Assembly (NCBI RefSeq): GCF_900091525.1
Contig: NZ_FMCU01000001.1
Coordinates: forward strand, 496,001 to 560,000
Length of the DNA: 64,000 nt
Direction: 5' to 3'
Source of the DNA: Micromonospora matsumotoense
GTDB taxonomy: Bacteria > Actinomycetota > Actinomycetes > Mycobacteriales > Micromonosporaceae
Both the position numbers and the translations under genes were made by a program. The notes beneath the pieces are model-generated. The model saw only the letters and a program-made list of their open reading frames with translations. It did no database searches and was not told where the DNA came from. Of the stretch, positions 8,335-15,974 are shown in pieces. Within the stretch, counting starts at the first letter, position 1. The number at the start of each line of letters is the position of its first letter.

Positions 8335-8934
8335 TCACTGAAGCCAGTAGATCATGGCGTAGAGCCCGATCCACACGACGTCGACGAAGTGCCAGTAGTA
8401 CGACACGACGATCGCCGACGTGGCCTGGGCCGGGGTGAACCGGCCCATGGTCGTGCGGATCATGAAGATGATGAAGGCGATGAGACCGCCGGTCACGTGC
8501 AGGCCGTGGAAGCCGGTGGTGAGGTAGAACATCGACCCGTAACCGTCTTCGTTGATCTTCACGCCCTCGTGCACCAGGGTCAGGTACTCGTTCGCCTGGC
8601 CGAGCACGAAGATCAGGCCCATCACGAAGGTGAGCGTGAACCAGCGCCGCAGGGCGTGGACGTCACCCTTCTCGGCCGCGAAGACACCGAGCTGGCAGGT
8701 CACCGAGGACAGCACCAGGATCACCGTGAAGGTGGTCGCATAGGGGATGTTGAGTACCTCGGTGTGCTTCTCCCACTGCTCCGGCGCCGCCGCACGGATC
8801 GAGAAGTACATCGCGAACAGCGCCGCGAAGAACATGAGTTCGCTGGAGAGCCACACGATCGTCCCGACGCTGACCATGTTGGGCCGCGTCAGAGAGTGGA
8901 TCCGGCTCTTGTCAATGGCTGGGGCCGCAGTCAC
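8335..8934 (-). CDS. ctaE: Cytochrome c oxidase subunit III
   Basis: 199 residues, five hydrophobic helices. Typical segments include [23 protein letters not shown] near the N-terminus and a C-terminal [20 protein letters not shown]. It is the non-catalytic core subunit III of the aa3 oxidase and heads the ctaE-qcrC-qcrA-qcrB operon. The catalytic subunit gene ctaD is not in this window. The GTG start has an AT-rich hexamer ATTATT (AATAAT on the coding strand) 6 nt upstream at 8941-8946, so the mRNA may be leaderless. It is divergent from the ctaG-like gene across about 108 bp. Confidence 0.95.
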   Translation of the reverse strand: MTAAPAIDKSRIHSLTRPNMVSVGTIVWLSSELMFFAALFAMYFSIRAAAPEQWEKHTEVLNIPYATTFTVILVLSSVTCQLGVFAAEKGDVHALRRWFTLTFVMGLIFVLGQANEYLTLVHEGVKINEDGYGSMFYLTTGFHGLHVTGGLIAFIIFMIRTTMGRFTPAQATSAIVVSYYWHFVDVVWIGLYAMIYWLQ

Positions 8935-9029
8935 GCGGTCATTATTGCCCTTGACCGGGGCGGGCGATCAGCGGGGGGCCAAACCCGGGTGAGGGATGGC
9001 CCGATCGTGGTGGTCCGGTTCGCCTGGCC

Positions 9030-9035
9030 TAGCCT
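9030..9035 (+). promoter_or_regulatory. -10 hexamer TAGCCT for leaderless ctaG-like mRNA
   Basis: TAGCCT lies 7 nt before the GTG start. No ribosome binding site is present and no clear -35 is seen. Confidence 0.5.
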
Positions 9036-9042
9036 GAAAAGC

Positions 9043-10029
9043 GTGCTGCACGTCGATTCGATCTTCGCCGCCACCTCGACGACCCCGCCCACCAGCCTCG
9101 CGGCGGGCGGCGTCGAGGTACCGCCGCCGTTCGACATCACCCGGGTCTTCACCGAGACCCGGCTGGACAGCTGGCTGGCCCTGGGCCTGGTGCTCGCCGC
9201 CGGCCTCTACCTCTACGGGGTCTACCGGCTCCGGCTGCGCGGCGACCGCTGGCCGGTGGTCCGTACCGTCTGCTTCCTCGGACCGGGCCTGGGCGGCATC
9301 GCCGCGGTCACGGTCAGCGGACTGCACGCCTACGACACCGCCCTGCTCTCGGTGCACATGGTGCAGCACATGGTGCTGTCGATGATCTCCCCGATCTTCC
9401 TCGCCCTGGGTGCGCCGATCACCCTGGCGCTGCGCACCCTGCCGGTCGGCCCGCGCCGCCGGCTGCTGGCGGTGGTGCACAGCCGGATCGCCCGGATCTA
9501 CAGCTTCCCGCTGGTGGCGTTCACCATCTTCGTGGTCAACCCGTTCGCGCTCTACTTCACCGACCTCTACCGCTACACCCTCGAACACGCCTGGGCGCAC
9601 GAGCTGGTGCACGCGCACTTCATCATGACCGGCTGCGTGTTCTTCTGGCCGCTGCTCGGGCTGGACCCGCTGCCGGGCCGCTGGCCGTACCCGGCGCGGG
9701 CGCTGCTGATGCTGCTGTCGGTGCCGTTCCACACCGTGCTCGGGCTCACCATCATGCAGAGCACCACGCTGTTCGGCGGCGACTGGTACCCGTCGCTGGG
9801 CCTGGCCTGGTCGGACCCGTGGAACGACCAGGTGGTCGCCGGCGGCATCCTCTGGGCGGGTGGCGAGTTCGTCAGCGTGACGATGCTCGCGGTGCTGGTG
9901 GTGCAGTGGGTCAAGCAGTCCGAGCGGGAGGCCCGCCGGGTGGACCGCGAGCTGGACCGCCAGGAGGCCCGCGACCGCGCCGCCGAGGCCGCCGCCACCC
10001 CGGCCGCGGCCCCCGGCACCCCGACCTGA
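9043..10029 (+). CDS. CtaG-type cytochrome c oxidase assembly membrane protein (caa3_CtaG family)
   Basis: 328 residues with about seven transmembrane helices. Family hallmarks are the histidine-rich HMVQHMVLSM near residue 105, the AHELVHAHFIMTGCVFFWPLLG segment (split by helix), and the late motif VPFHTVLGLTIM. Members of the caa3_CtaG family act in copper delivery or assembly of haem-copper oxidases. The location next to ctaE and the qcr operon supports a role in building the aa3 oxidase. The charged C-terminus (EREARRVDRELDRQEAR) faces the cytoplasm. The GTG at 9043 follows a TAGCCT hexamer by 7 nt; the longer frame upstream overlaps ctaE antisense and is rejected. Confidence 0.85.
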   Translation: MLHVDSIFAATSTTPPTSLAAGGVEVPPPFDITRVFTETRLDSWLALGLVLAAGLYLYGVYRLRLRGDRWPVVRTVCFLGPGLGGIAAVTVSGLHAYDTALLSVHMVQHMVLSMISPIFLALGAPITLALRTLPVGPRRRLLAVVHSRIARIYSFPLVAFTIFVVNPFALYFTDLYRYTLEHAWAHELVHAHFIMTGCVFFWPLLGLDPLPGRWPYPARALLMLLSVPFHTVLGLTIMQSTTLFGGDWYPSLGLAWSDPWNDQVVAGGILWAGGEFVSVTMLAVLVVQWVKQSEREARRVDRELDRQEARDRAAEAAATPAAAPGTPT

Positions 10030-10093
10030 GCTGCCGCGACACCCGGTCCACCCGGGGTCGGCAGGCGGATGTCGGGTACGCCACACCGCCCGG

Positions 10094-10099
10094 TACGAT
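10094..10099 (+). promoter_or_regulatory. Candidate -10 TACGAT upstream of the coupled leader ORF
   Basis: TACGAT is followed by GAGGAG at 10112-10117 and by the ATG at 10127. This gives a normal leadered promoter/RBS arrangement for the short upstream ORF. Confidence 0.35.
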
Positions 10100-10126
10100 C
10101 AACGGCAGCAACGAGGAGTACAGCCC

Positions 10127-10207
10127 ATGAGTGAGCGCAGCGAGCGAGTCAGGCTCAGTGCGACGGTGCCTCATCACGGCACGGAGCGAAGCGGAGTGTC
10201 GGCATGA
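10127..10207 (+). CDS. Short upstream ORF (MSERSERV...), ATGA-coupled to the receiver-like gene
   Basis: 26 codons with an arginine- and serine-rich product. Its ATG has GAGGAG ten bases upstream, a better site than the downstream gene has. Its stop TGA overlaps the next ATG as ATGA, so ribosomes finishing this ORF can restart on the main gene. ATGAGTGAGCG at its start is repeated as ATGAGCGAGCG at 10204, which looks like an element of 77 bp inserted at the original start codon with duplication of the target. Internal inverted segments (GTGCC/GGCAC) are present. It may be a dispersed repeat rather than a functional peptide. Confidence 0.4.
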   Translation: MSERSERVRLSATVPHHGTERSGVSA

Positions 10208-10599
10208 GCGAGCGTCTCTGCACCGTCCTGCTCTACAGCGACGACGCGCAGGTCCGGGACCGGATGCGGCTGGCCATCGGCACCCGTCCCGCCCCCGGGC
10301 TCAAGATCGAGTTCGTCGAGGCGTCCGACTACTTCGGCTGCATCCGGCTGGTCGACGACTACGAGATCGACCTGATGCTGCTCGACGGCGAGGCCAGCCC
10401 CGGCGGCGGCCTCGGCATCGCCCGCCAGATCAAGGACGACCGGGACGACGCCCCGCCCACCTGCGTGGTCATCGCCCGTGCCGCCGACCGATGGCTCGCC
10501 TCGTACGCACAGGTCGACGGCGTACTGATGTACCCGCTCGATCCGGTGGCCACCGGCACCACGGTCGCCGAGCTGCTGCGTACGCACGCCGCCGCCTGA
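10204..10599 (+). CDS. Receiver-domain-like protein (atypical response regulator fold)
   Basis: 131 residues with the alternating beta-alpha pattern of a CheY-like receiver: [19 protein letters not shown] at the N-terminus with the acidic pair [16 protein letters not shown] around the phosphoacceptor-like aspartate, and [13 protein letters not shown] as the fourth strand. The lysine normally found in the K-P motif near the end is absent: the sequence reads VLMYPLDP. This suggests a pseudo-receiver that does not undergo normal phosphorylation switching. There is no output domain and no kinase gene nearby. Start chosen at the ATG that overlaps the upstream short ORF. The next gene, trpD, begins 85 bp later. 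Confidence 0.7.
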   Translation: MSERLCTVLLYSDDAQVRDRMRLAIGTRPAPGLKIEFVEASDYFGCIRLVDDYEIDLMLLDGEASPGGGLGIARQIKDDRDDAPPTCVVIARAADRWLASYAQVDGVLMYPLDPVATGTTVAELLRTHAAA

Positions 10600-10684
10600 G
10601 TCAGAAGTACACGGCGGCGCCCAGGCGCCCGGGGTGACGGGCGCATCCGTCCACCACACCCCACGCCCGCTCGGGAGGCCCATC

Positions 10685-11731
10685 ATGGGCGAACGGACCT
10701 GGCCGCACCTGCTCAACGCGCTGCTGCGCGGCGACGAGCTGTCCACCGCCGACACCGCCTGGGCGATGAACGAGATCATGGCCGGTGCCGCCAGCCCGGC
10801 GCAGATCGCCGGTTTCGCGGTCGCGCTGCGCGCCAAGGGGGAGACCCCCGCCGAGCTGGCCGGTCTGGTCGAGGCGATGTTCGACAACTCGGTCCGGGTG
10901 ACCCTGCCGGAGGAGCTGCGCCGGACGGCGGTCGACGTGGTGGGCACCGGTGGTGACCTCGCCCACACGGTCAACATCTCGACGATGACGGCGCTGGTGG
11001 TGGCCGGCGCCGGGGTCCGGGTGGTGAAGCACGGCAACCGCGCCGCCTCGTCGCTGTGCGGCACCGCCGACCTGCTGGAGTTCTTCGGCGTACCGCTGGA
11101 TCTGGGCCCTGAGCAGGTGGCCCGGTGTGTGGCCGAGGTCGGGATCGGCTTCTGCTTCGCGGCCCGGTTCCACCCCAGCATGCGGCACACCGGCCCGGTC
11201 CGGCGGGAGATCGGCGTGCCGACCGCGTTCAACTTCCTCGGCCCGCTGACCAACCCGGCCCGGCCGCACGCCGGGGCGGTCGGCTGCTTCGACGCCCGGA
11301 TGGCCCCGGTGATGGCCGAGGTCTTCGCCGGCCGGGGCGACTCGGTGATCGTGATGCGCGGCGAGGACGGCCTGGACGAGTTCACCACCGCCGCGCCCAC
11401 CCGGGTCTGGGTGGCCCAGCAGGGCACCGTCCGGGAGGCCGTGCTGGACGCTGCCGACCTCGGGGTGCCCCGGGCCACCCTGGCCGACCTGCGGGGCGGT
11501 GACGCCGCGCACAACGCCGCCGTGGCCCGCCGGCTGCTGGCCGGTGAGACCGGTCCGGTACGCGACGCCGTCCTGGTCAACGCGGCCGTCGCGCTGGCCA
11601 CCCAGACCTCGCTGGACGGGGACCTCACCGAGGCGGTACGTGCCGGCATGGCCCGGGCGGCGGAGTCCGTCGACTCGGGGGCGGCAGCGGCGGTCCTGGA
11701 CCGCTGGGTCGACGTCGCCCGCTCCCTCTGA
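10685..11731 (+). CDS. trpD: Anthranilate phosphoribosyltransferase
   Basis: 348 residues. It transfers phosphoribose from PRPP to anthranilate in tryptophan synthesis. The PRPP-binding glycine motif GTGGD (in [18 protein letters not shown]) and the KHGNRAASS motif are both intact, as is the helical N-terminal domain ([20 protein letters not shown]). Length is normal for the family. The ATG at 10685 has GGGAGG six bases upstream; an in-frame GTG at 10634 would add an unrelated arginine/proline stretch. No other trp gene is adjacent, which is usual in actinobacteria where trpD is often separate. Confidence 0.95.
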   Translation: MGERTWPHLLNALLRGDELSTADTAWAMNEIMAGAASPAQIAGFAVALRAKGETPAELAGLVEAMFDNSVRVTLPEELRRTAVDVVGTGGDLAHTVNISTMTALVVAGAGVRVVKHGNRAASSLCGTADLLEFFGVPLDLGPEQVARCVAEVGIGFCFAARFHPSMRHTGPVRREIGVPTAFNFLGPLTNPARPHAGAVGCFDARMAPVMAEVFAGRGDSVIVMRGEDGLDEFTTAAPTRVWVAQQGTVREAVLDAADLGVPRATLADLRGGDAAHNAAVARRLLAGETGPVRDAVLVNAAVALATQTSLDGDLTEAVRAGMARAAESVDSGAAAAVLDRWVDVARSL

Positions 11732-12040
11732 CCCACTTCCTCCGCCCACCCACCTCCCCCGGCCCACCCCGCGCGCCCAGCGCCGGGGGTGCGGCGTGGC
11801 GGAATGACCAGTGGCGCACAAGCCCGGTGGCCCGGTGCCACGGTGGCGGGGTGGCGGGGTGGCGGGGTGCCACGGTGGCGGGGCGGCGGGGCGGCGGGGC
11901 GGCGGGGCGGCGGGGCGGCGGGGCGGCGGGGCGGCGGGGAAGTGTCGTAGGGGCGTGGGAAACTACACGGGAGTAATTTTCCGTTTCCAGGTGATGGCGG
12001 CGATGTCCATCGGCGGGTTCCGGAGCGAGAGGAGACGCCC
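11732..12040. other. Gene-free stretch dominated by G-rich repeats
   Basis: Contains a short C-rich spacer after trpD, then the G-rich array at 11840-11940. An AT-richer patch follows (gggagtaattttccg near 11970) that may hold the promoter of the zinc-ribbon gene. No gene is seen. Confidence 0.5.
11840..11940. repeat. 8-bp G-rich tandem array
   Basis: GTGGCGGG-type units switch to GGCGGGGC units, about a dozen copies in all. Runs of four G separated by CGGC make the top strand a strong candidate for G-quadruplex formation. It is located between trpD and a small zinc-ribbon gene. Confidence 0.75.
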
Positions 12041-12247
12041 GTGTCGGACCGCGAGCTCTACTGCGACACCTGCGAGGGCGTCCAGCCGTTCGAGGTGCCG
12101 CCGTGCCCCGACGGTCACGGCGTCGACTGCCCCGAACTGCTCTGCACCGGCTGCGGCACGGCGGTGCTGATCGCGACCTTCGCCTTCCAGCCCACCCGGC
12201 TGGCCGACCGCCGCCGCCGGCCGTCACCCGGCCGCCACGCGGCCTGA
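12041..12247 (+). CDS. Small zinc-ribbon-like hypothetical protein
   Basis: 68 residues. Cysteine pairs CDTC (residues 8-11) and CTGC (35-38), plus C22 and C30, suggest a zinc-binding ribbon. The C-terminus is basic (DRRRRPSPGRHAA). The GTG start is preceded by GAGAGGAGA eight bases upstream, a good ribosome binding site. The product could bind nucleic acid or a protein partner; the family is not recognised. Confidence 0.65.
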   Translation: MSDRELYCDTCEGVQPFEVPPCPDGHGVDCPELLCTGCGTAVLIATFAFQPTRLADRRRRPSPGRHAA

Positions 12248-12364
12248 CTCTTCTCTGATGTCGGCCGCGACCGGCGCACCCTGTCCCGGCTCTCTGCTGA
12301 GCTGACGGGAAGTGTGCGTAGCCGGGCCCTGCTCCCCCGGCCCCCGGTGTGACAGGTGGCGATC

Positions 12365-12370
12365 TATGGT
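12365..12370 (+). promoter_or_regulatory. -10 hexamer TATGGT upstream of the VOC pseudogene
   Basis: TATGGT lies 6 nt before the ATG at 12377, the leaderless spacing seen elsewhere in the window. Confidence 0.4.
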
Positions 12371-12376
12371 GGGGCG

Positions 12377-12815
12377 ATGCCCGAGCAGTGGTCGTTGACC
12401 GTCGACTGCGCACGCCCGCGCGAACTGGCTGCGTTCTGGTGCCTCGCGCTGGGGTACGTCCTGGCCGCACCACCGGAAGGGTTCGCCAGCTGGAACGCCT
12501 GGCTGATCCATTTCAATGTCTCCGAGGACGAGTGGGACGACGGCGCCTTCATCGAGGACCCTGAGGGCGTCCGGCCCGGTGTTTCCTTCCTGAAGGTGCC
12601 AGAGCCCAAGGTGGTCAAGAACCCGCATGCACTTCGACATCCATGTCGGCGGCGGCCGGCAGGAGCCGTTCGAGGTGTGCTGGCCGCAGGTCCAGGCGGT
12701 CGTCGACAAACTGGTGGCGGCAGGTGGGACAGTGCTCCGGGTGGACGAAGCGGACGGTACGCCTGACCACGTGACGATGGCCGACCCAGAGGGCAACGAG
12801 TTCGACGTCCTTTAG
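12377..12815 (+). pseudogene. VOC/glyoxalase-fold protein with a +1 frameshift
   Basis: The first 83 codons (MPEQWSLTVDCARPRELAAF and so on, through FLKVPEPKVVKN) match the start of a VOC-superfamily protein. The frame then runs into arginine-rich nonsense. The homologous continuation HFDIHVGGG...DHVTMADPEGNEFDVL is found in the next frame and ends at 12815. The break lies at a CCC run near 12619: removing one C restores KNRMHFDIHVGG. Both halves keep family motifs, including the final DPEGNEFDVL. This is either a recent inactivating mutation, a sequencing error in a homopolymer, or programmed slippage (least likely). Substrate unknown. Confidence 0.75.
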
Positions 12816-12944
12816 GCCCGTTCAGGCCGGGCAGTTGGCCGCTGGCTCCGAAGTGCGCATCGACTGCCCGGTCTCGCTCGGCTCCGCCTACCCCGACCAC
12901 CACCGGCCCGCCCTGCGTGGTAGATCCACTCAGGTGAGCCGATA

Positions 12945-12974
12945 TAGCGGTATCAAGTCGAGGGGATACCGCTA
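12945..12974. repeat. Inverted repeat TAGCGGTATC / GATACCGCTA
   Basis: Perfect 10-bp arms around a 10-nt loop, in an AT-richer patch far from any start codon and on no coding strand. It is not followed by a T-run. It is a candidate protein-binding site or small palindromic element. Confidence 0.5.
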
Positions 12975-13140
12975 CTTCGGCCCACTGGAGTCGATCATCT
13001 CGATGTCCCGACCCCGCGCCGGAAGCCAGGGTTGCGTCGGCAGAGGCTCGGTCGGCGGGGCGGGGGTGGCCGGAACGCCCTTGCGGGGCGGCGCGAGACG
13101 CGGAAGCCTGATCGGCGATGCGGTGGTCGGCGGCAGGAAA

Positions 13141-13182
13141 GCGGACAGGCCCGCTTCCCGGGTGGGAGGCGGACCTGTCCGC
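13141..13182 (-). terminator. Terminator hairpin after ctaF
   Basis: GCGGACAGG and CCTGTCCGC form the base of a stem that continues with CCGC/GCGG and TCCC/GGGA, giving a nearly 19-bp imperfect helix. It lies about 60 bp beyond the ctaF stop. Confidence 0.75.
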
Positions 13183-13240
13183 GGTTCGGACCAGGGGTCG
13201 ACCAAGCGAGCCGGACCAACCCTCGACGAGGCGAGCGGGA

Positions 13241-13669
13241 TCAGTGCTCGGCGGTGCGGCGGGTGCCGGAGTAGTACTCGAAGAGCAGGCCGCAGGCGGT
13301 GACGATGACCAGCACCAGACCGAGGCCGAGCAGCCAGAACTGCCAGAACACCAGGCCCAGGCCGGCGATCGCGGCGGCCAGCGCGATGCCGACCGGCCAG
13401 TAGCTGCCGGGGCTGAAGAAGCCGATCTCGCCCGCGCCGTCAGCCATCTCGCCGTCCGGCCGGTCTTCGGGGCGCAGGTCGATGCGGCGGGAGACGAACC
13501 AGAAGAAGCCGCCACACATCGCGCAGAGCAGGAAGGACAGCAGCAGGGCCACCGTGCCGACCCACTCGACCTGGCCGCCGGAGTCGCCGTACGTCCAGGC
13601 GCCGTAGAGGACCGTCGTGCCGAGGAGGAACCCGGCGATGATGAGGAAGATACGCCACTCGGTCTTCAT
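13241..13669 (-). CDS. ctaF: Cytochrome c oxidase subunit IV (actinobacterial CtaF)
   Basis: 142 residues with four hydrophobic helices: IFLIIAGFLLGTTVLYGAW at the N-terminus, VGTVALLLSFLLCAMCGGFF, and two at the C-terminus including GIALAAAIAGLGLVFWQFWL. It is the small actinobacterial subunit IV of aa3 oxidase. A polar loop (DLRPEDRPDGEMADGAGEIG) sits in the middle. The ATG at 13669 is chosen because the family begins MKTEW; an upstream in-frame start would overlap ctaC. The gene follows ctaC by 10 bp and ends the operon. Confidence 0.93.
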   Translation of the reverse strand: MKTEWRIFLIIAGFLLGTTVLYGAWTYGDSGGQVEWVGTVALLLSFLLCAMCGGFFWFVSRRIDLRPEDRPDGEMADGAGEIGFFSPGSYWPVGIALAAAIAGLGLVFWQFWLLGLGLVLVIVTACGLLFEYYSGTRRTAEH

Positions 13670-13679
13670 GCCGGATACC

Positions 13680-14651
13680 TCAGTTTCCCGCGCCCGCGGA
13701 CGCATCGTCCGGGTTGAAGTTGTCCTTGGTCCGCCGGGTGTCGAACGGTTGGGTGGTCTTCGCGTAGGGGTCCTCGCCGATGGCGGTGAGGGCCTCCTGC
13801 GTCGACTTGCCGTCCCGCTTGGCCGTCAGGAACTGGTCGTACTGCTCCGGGGAGACCACCCGCAGCTCGAAGTTCATGAAGGCGTGGTAGCTGCCGCACA
13901 GCTCGGCGCAGCGGCCCACGTACGCGCCCTCGGACTCCAGCTTGGAGACCTCGAACACGTTACGGATCTTGCCAGGCATCACGTCGCGCTTGAACAGCAG
14001 CTCCGGCACCCAGAAGGAGTGGATGACGTCGCGGCTGGTCTCCTCGAACCGGATGGACCGGTTGGTCGGCAGCACCAGCACCGGGATGACCTCGCTGGTG
14101 CCCAGCACCGACGCCACGGTGTTGGCCTCGGTGCCCTGGCCGTCGCGGTAGTTGAACTGCCAGTTCCACTTGAAGGCGACGACCTCGACGGTGACGTCGG
14201 GGTTCTTGGTCGTCCGCACCACGTCGGTCTGGACCACGGCCGTGTAGTAGAAGAGCACCGAGACGATCAGGATCGGCGCGATGGTGTAGAGGAACTCCAT
14301 CGGCAGGTTGTAACGGGTCTGCACCGGCAGCTCGTTGCCGCGCTTGCGGTACCGCACCACGCACCAGAAGATCAGGCCCCAGACGAAGACCCCGACCGCC
14401 AGGGCGGCGATGCAGGAGGCGATCCACAGGTCGTACATCCGGTGCGCTTCGGGGGTGATGCCGCCCTGCGGCCAGCCGAAGCCGCCGACCGAGCGGCCGA
14501 CGTCACACCCGGTGAGCAGAACCAGCAGCGCAGCTCCGCCGAGACCGAGCCCGGCGAGCCGGCCAGCACCACGCCGCCGACGCTCACCGGCTCCGGGGGA
14601 AGCGCTGTGCCGTACGGCCGACGGCCGTACCTCCGAACTCCTTGCGACCAC
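13680..14651 (-). CDS. ctaC: Cytochrome c oxidase subunit II (CuA)
   Basis: 323 residues. A lipoprotein-type signal ends at LLTGC (C49 would be lipidated). Two transmembrane helices follow (about 74-98 and 119-139), then the periplasmic cupredoxin domain. CuA ligands are all visible: H211, C248, E250, C252, H256, M259 in HSFW and CAELCGSYHAFM. It receives electrons from QcrC. A 25-residue basic segment precedes the signal. The GTG start has GGGAGG about 11 nt upstream on the coding strand. First gene of ctaC-ctaF; ctaD is not adjacent. Confidence 0.96.
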   Translation of the reverse strand: MVARSSEVRPSAVRHSASPGAGERRRRGAGRLAGLGLGGAALLVLLTGCDVGRSVGGFGWPQGGITPEAHRMYDLWIASCIAALAVGVFVWGLIFWCVVRYRKRGNELPVQTRYNLPMEFLYTIAPILIVSVLFYYTAVVQTDVVRTTKNPDVTVEVVAFKWNWQFNYRDGQGTEANTVASVLGTSEVIPVLVLPTNRSIRFEETSRDVIHSFWVPELLFKRDVMPGKIRNVFEVSKLESEGAYVGRCAELCGSYHAFMNFELRVVSPEQYDQFLTAKRDGKSTQEALTAIGEDPYAKTTQPFDTRRTKDNFNPDDASAGAGN

Positions 14652-14808
14652 CTGGTCCTGCCTCCCTAGCGCGCCGCGGTGGGGCTTTCCATCAGCACCG
14701 ACGGCAAAGGCGTCACCGACGGTCGCAGATTACTCGACCATGGCGGGCTCGACCGTCTTGGGGTCGCTGTCCGACCCCATCGGGGGGATCGTGCGGATAC
14801 CGACGCGA

Positions 14809-14814
14809 TAGCGT
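14809..14814 (+). promoter_or_regulatory. -10 hexamer TAGCGT for leaderless cysteine desulfurase mRNA
   Basis: TAGCGT ends 8 nt before the GTG at 14823, and no ribosome binding site is present. The intergenic gap to the divergent ctaC is 171 bp. Confidence 0.5.
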
Positions 14815-14822
14815 GACCAGTC

Positions 14823-15974
14823 GTGAGTGCCCACCCGGTCTACCTGGACGCGGCCACCGCCGCGCCGCTGCACCCGGTCGCCCGGCAGGCGTTGCTGGCG
14901 GCCCTCGACGACGGCTGGGCCGACCCCGCCCGCCTCTACAGCCGGGCCCGCCGGGCCGCCCAACTCCTCGACGCCGCCCGCGAGGCCACCGCCGCCACCC
15001 TCGACGTCCGCCCGGACGAGGTCTCCTTCACCCCCAGCGGTACGCACGCCGCGCACTCCGCCGTGCTCGGCGGCCTGGCCGGGCGGCAGCGCAGCGGCGA
15101 CACGCTGGTGCACTCGGCGATCGAACACTCGGCGGTGCTGCACGCCGCCGAACGGCACGTGGCGACCGGTGGCACCGCGACCTCCGTACCGGTGGACCGG
15201 CTCGGCCGGCTCGACCTGGCCGCCTGGTCGGCGGCGGTGCACTCCCCCGGGGTGGCGCTGGCGGCGTTGATCGGGGCCAGCCACGAGGTGGGCACCGTCC
15301 AGCCGGTCGCCGGGGCCGCCGCCGCCTGCGCCGCCGCCGGGGTGCCGCTCCACGTGGACGCGGCCCAGTTGGTCGGCCGGGTGCCGGTGCCGGACGGGTG
15401 GTCGGTGCTGACCGCCAGCGCGCACAAGTGGGGCGGTCCGCCCGGCGTCGGGTTGCTGGTGGTCCGCAAGGGCACCCGCTGGGAGTCGCCGTGGCCGGCC
15501 GACGAGCGGGAGTTCGGGCGTACCCCCGGGGTGGTGAACCTGCCGGCGGTGGTGGCGGCGGCGGCGAGCCTGCGCGCGGCGGCGGCCGACGCGGCGGCCG
15601 AGGCAGCCCGGTTGACCCCGCTGGTGGACCTGATCCGGGCCCGGGTCGCCGCCGAGGTGCCGGACGTGGAGGTCGTCGGCGACCCGGTCGACCGGCTCCC
15701 CCACCTGGTGACGTTCTCGTGCCTGTACGTCGACGGCGAGGTGCTGCTGCACGCGTTGGACCGGCGCGGCTTCGCCGTCTCCTCCGGCTCCTCCTGCACC
15801 TCCTCGACGCTGCGCCCGTCGCACGTGCTGGAGGCGATGGGGGTGCTCTCGCACGGCAACGTCCGGGTCTCGCTGCACCGGGACACCACCGGGGCGGACG
15901 TGGAGCGGTTCCTCGCCGAGCTGCCCGGGATCGTCGCCGAGCTGCGCGCCGACGCCGGCGTGGTGGGCCTGTGA
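14823..15974 (+). CDS. Cysteine desulfurase (NifS/IscS-like, class V aminotransferase)
   Basis: 383 residues. PLP enzyme that takes sulfur from cysteine as a persulfide. The PLP lysine is in SAHKWGGPPGVG, the aspartate/glutamine pair in HVDAAQ, and the catalytic cysteine in SSGSSCTSSTLRPSHVL. The cysteine is followed by serines, the IscS-type loop. The start YLDAATAAPLHP is a variant of the usual YLDNAATTP. The stop overlaps the GTG of the TusA gene (GTGA), so persulfide is probably handed to that TusA. Alternative assignments such as a dedicated tRNA-thiolation desulfurase are possible. Confidence 0.92.
   Translation: MSAHPVYLDAATAAPLHPVARQALLAALDDGWADPARLYSRARRAAQLLDAAREATAATLDVRPDEVSFTPSGTHAAHSAVLGGLAGRQRSGDTLVHSAIEHSAVLHAAERHVATGGTATSVPVDRLGRLDLAAWSAAVHSPGVALAALIGASHEVGTVQPVAGAAAACAAAGVPLHVDAAQLVGRVPVPDGWSVLTASAHKWGGPPGVGLLVVRKGTRWESPWPADEREFGRTPGVVNLPAVVAAAASLRAAAADAAAEAARLTPLVDLIRARVAAEVPDVEVVGDPVDRLPHLVTFSCLYVDGEVLLHALDRRGFAVSSGSSCTSSTLRPSHVLEAMGVLSHGNVRVSLHRDTTGADVERFLAELPGIVAELRADAGVVGL

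Larger units (their letters stand above)
12816..13240. other. Intergenic region between the VOC pseudogene and ctaF
   Basis: 425 bp, no credible gene. It holds the inverted repeat at 12945-12974 and the ctaF terminator hairpin at 13141-13182. The stretch 12940-12980 is AT-rich for this genome. Confidence 0.6.
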
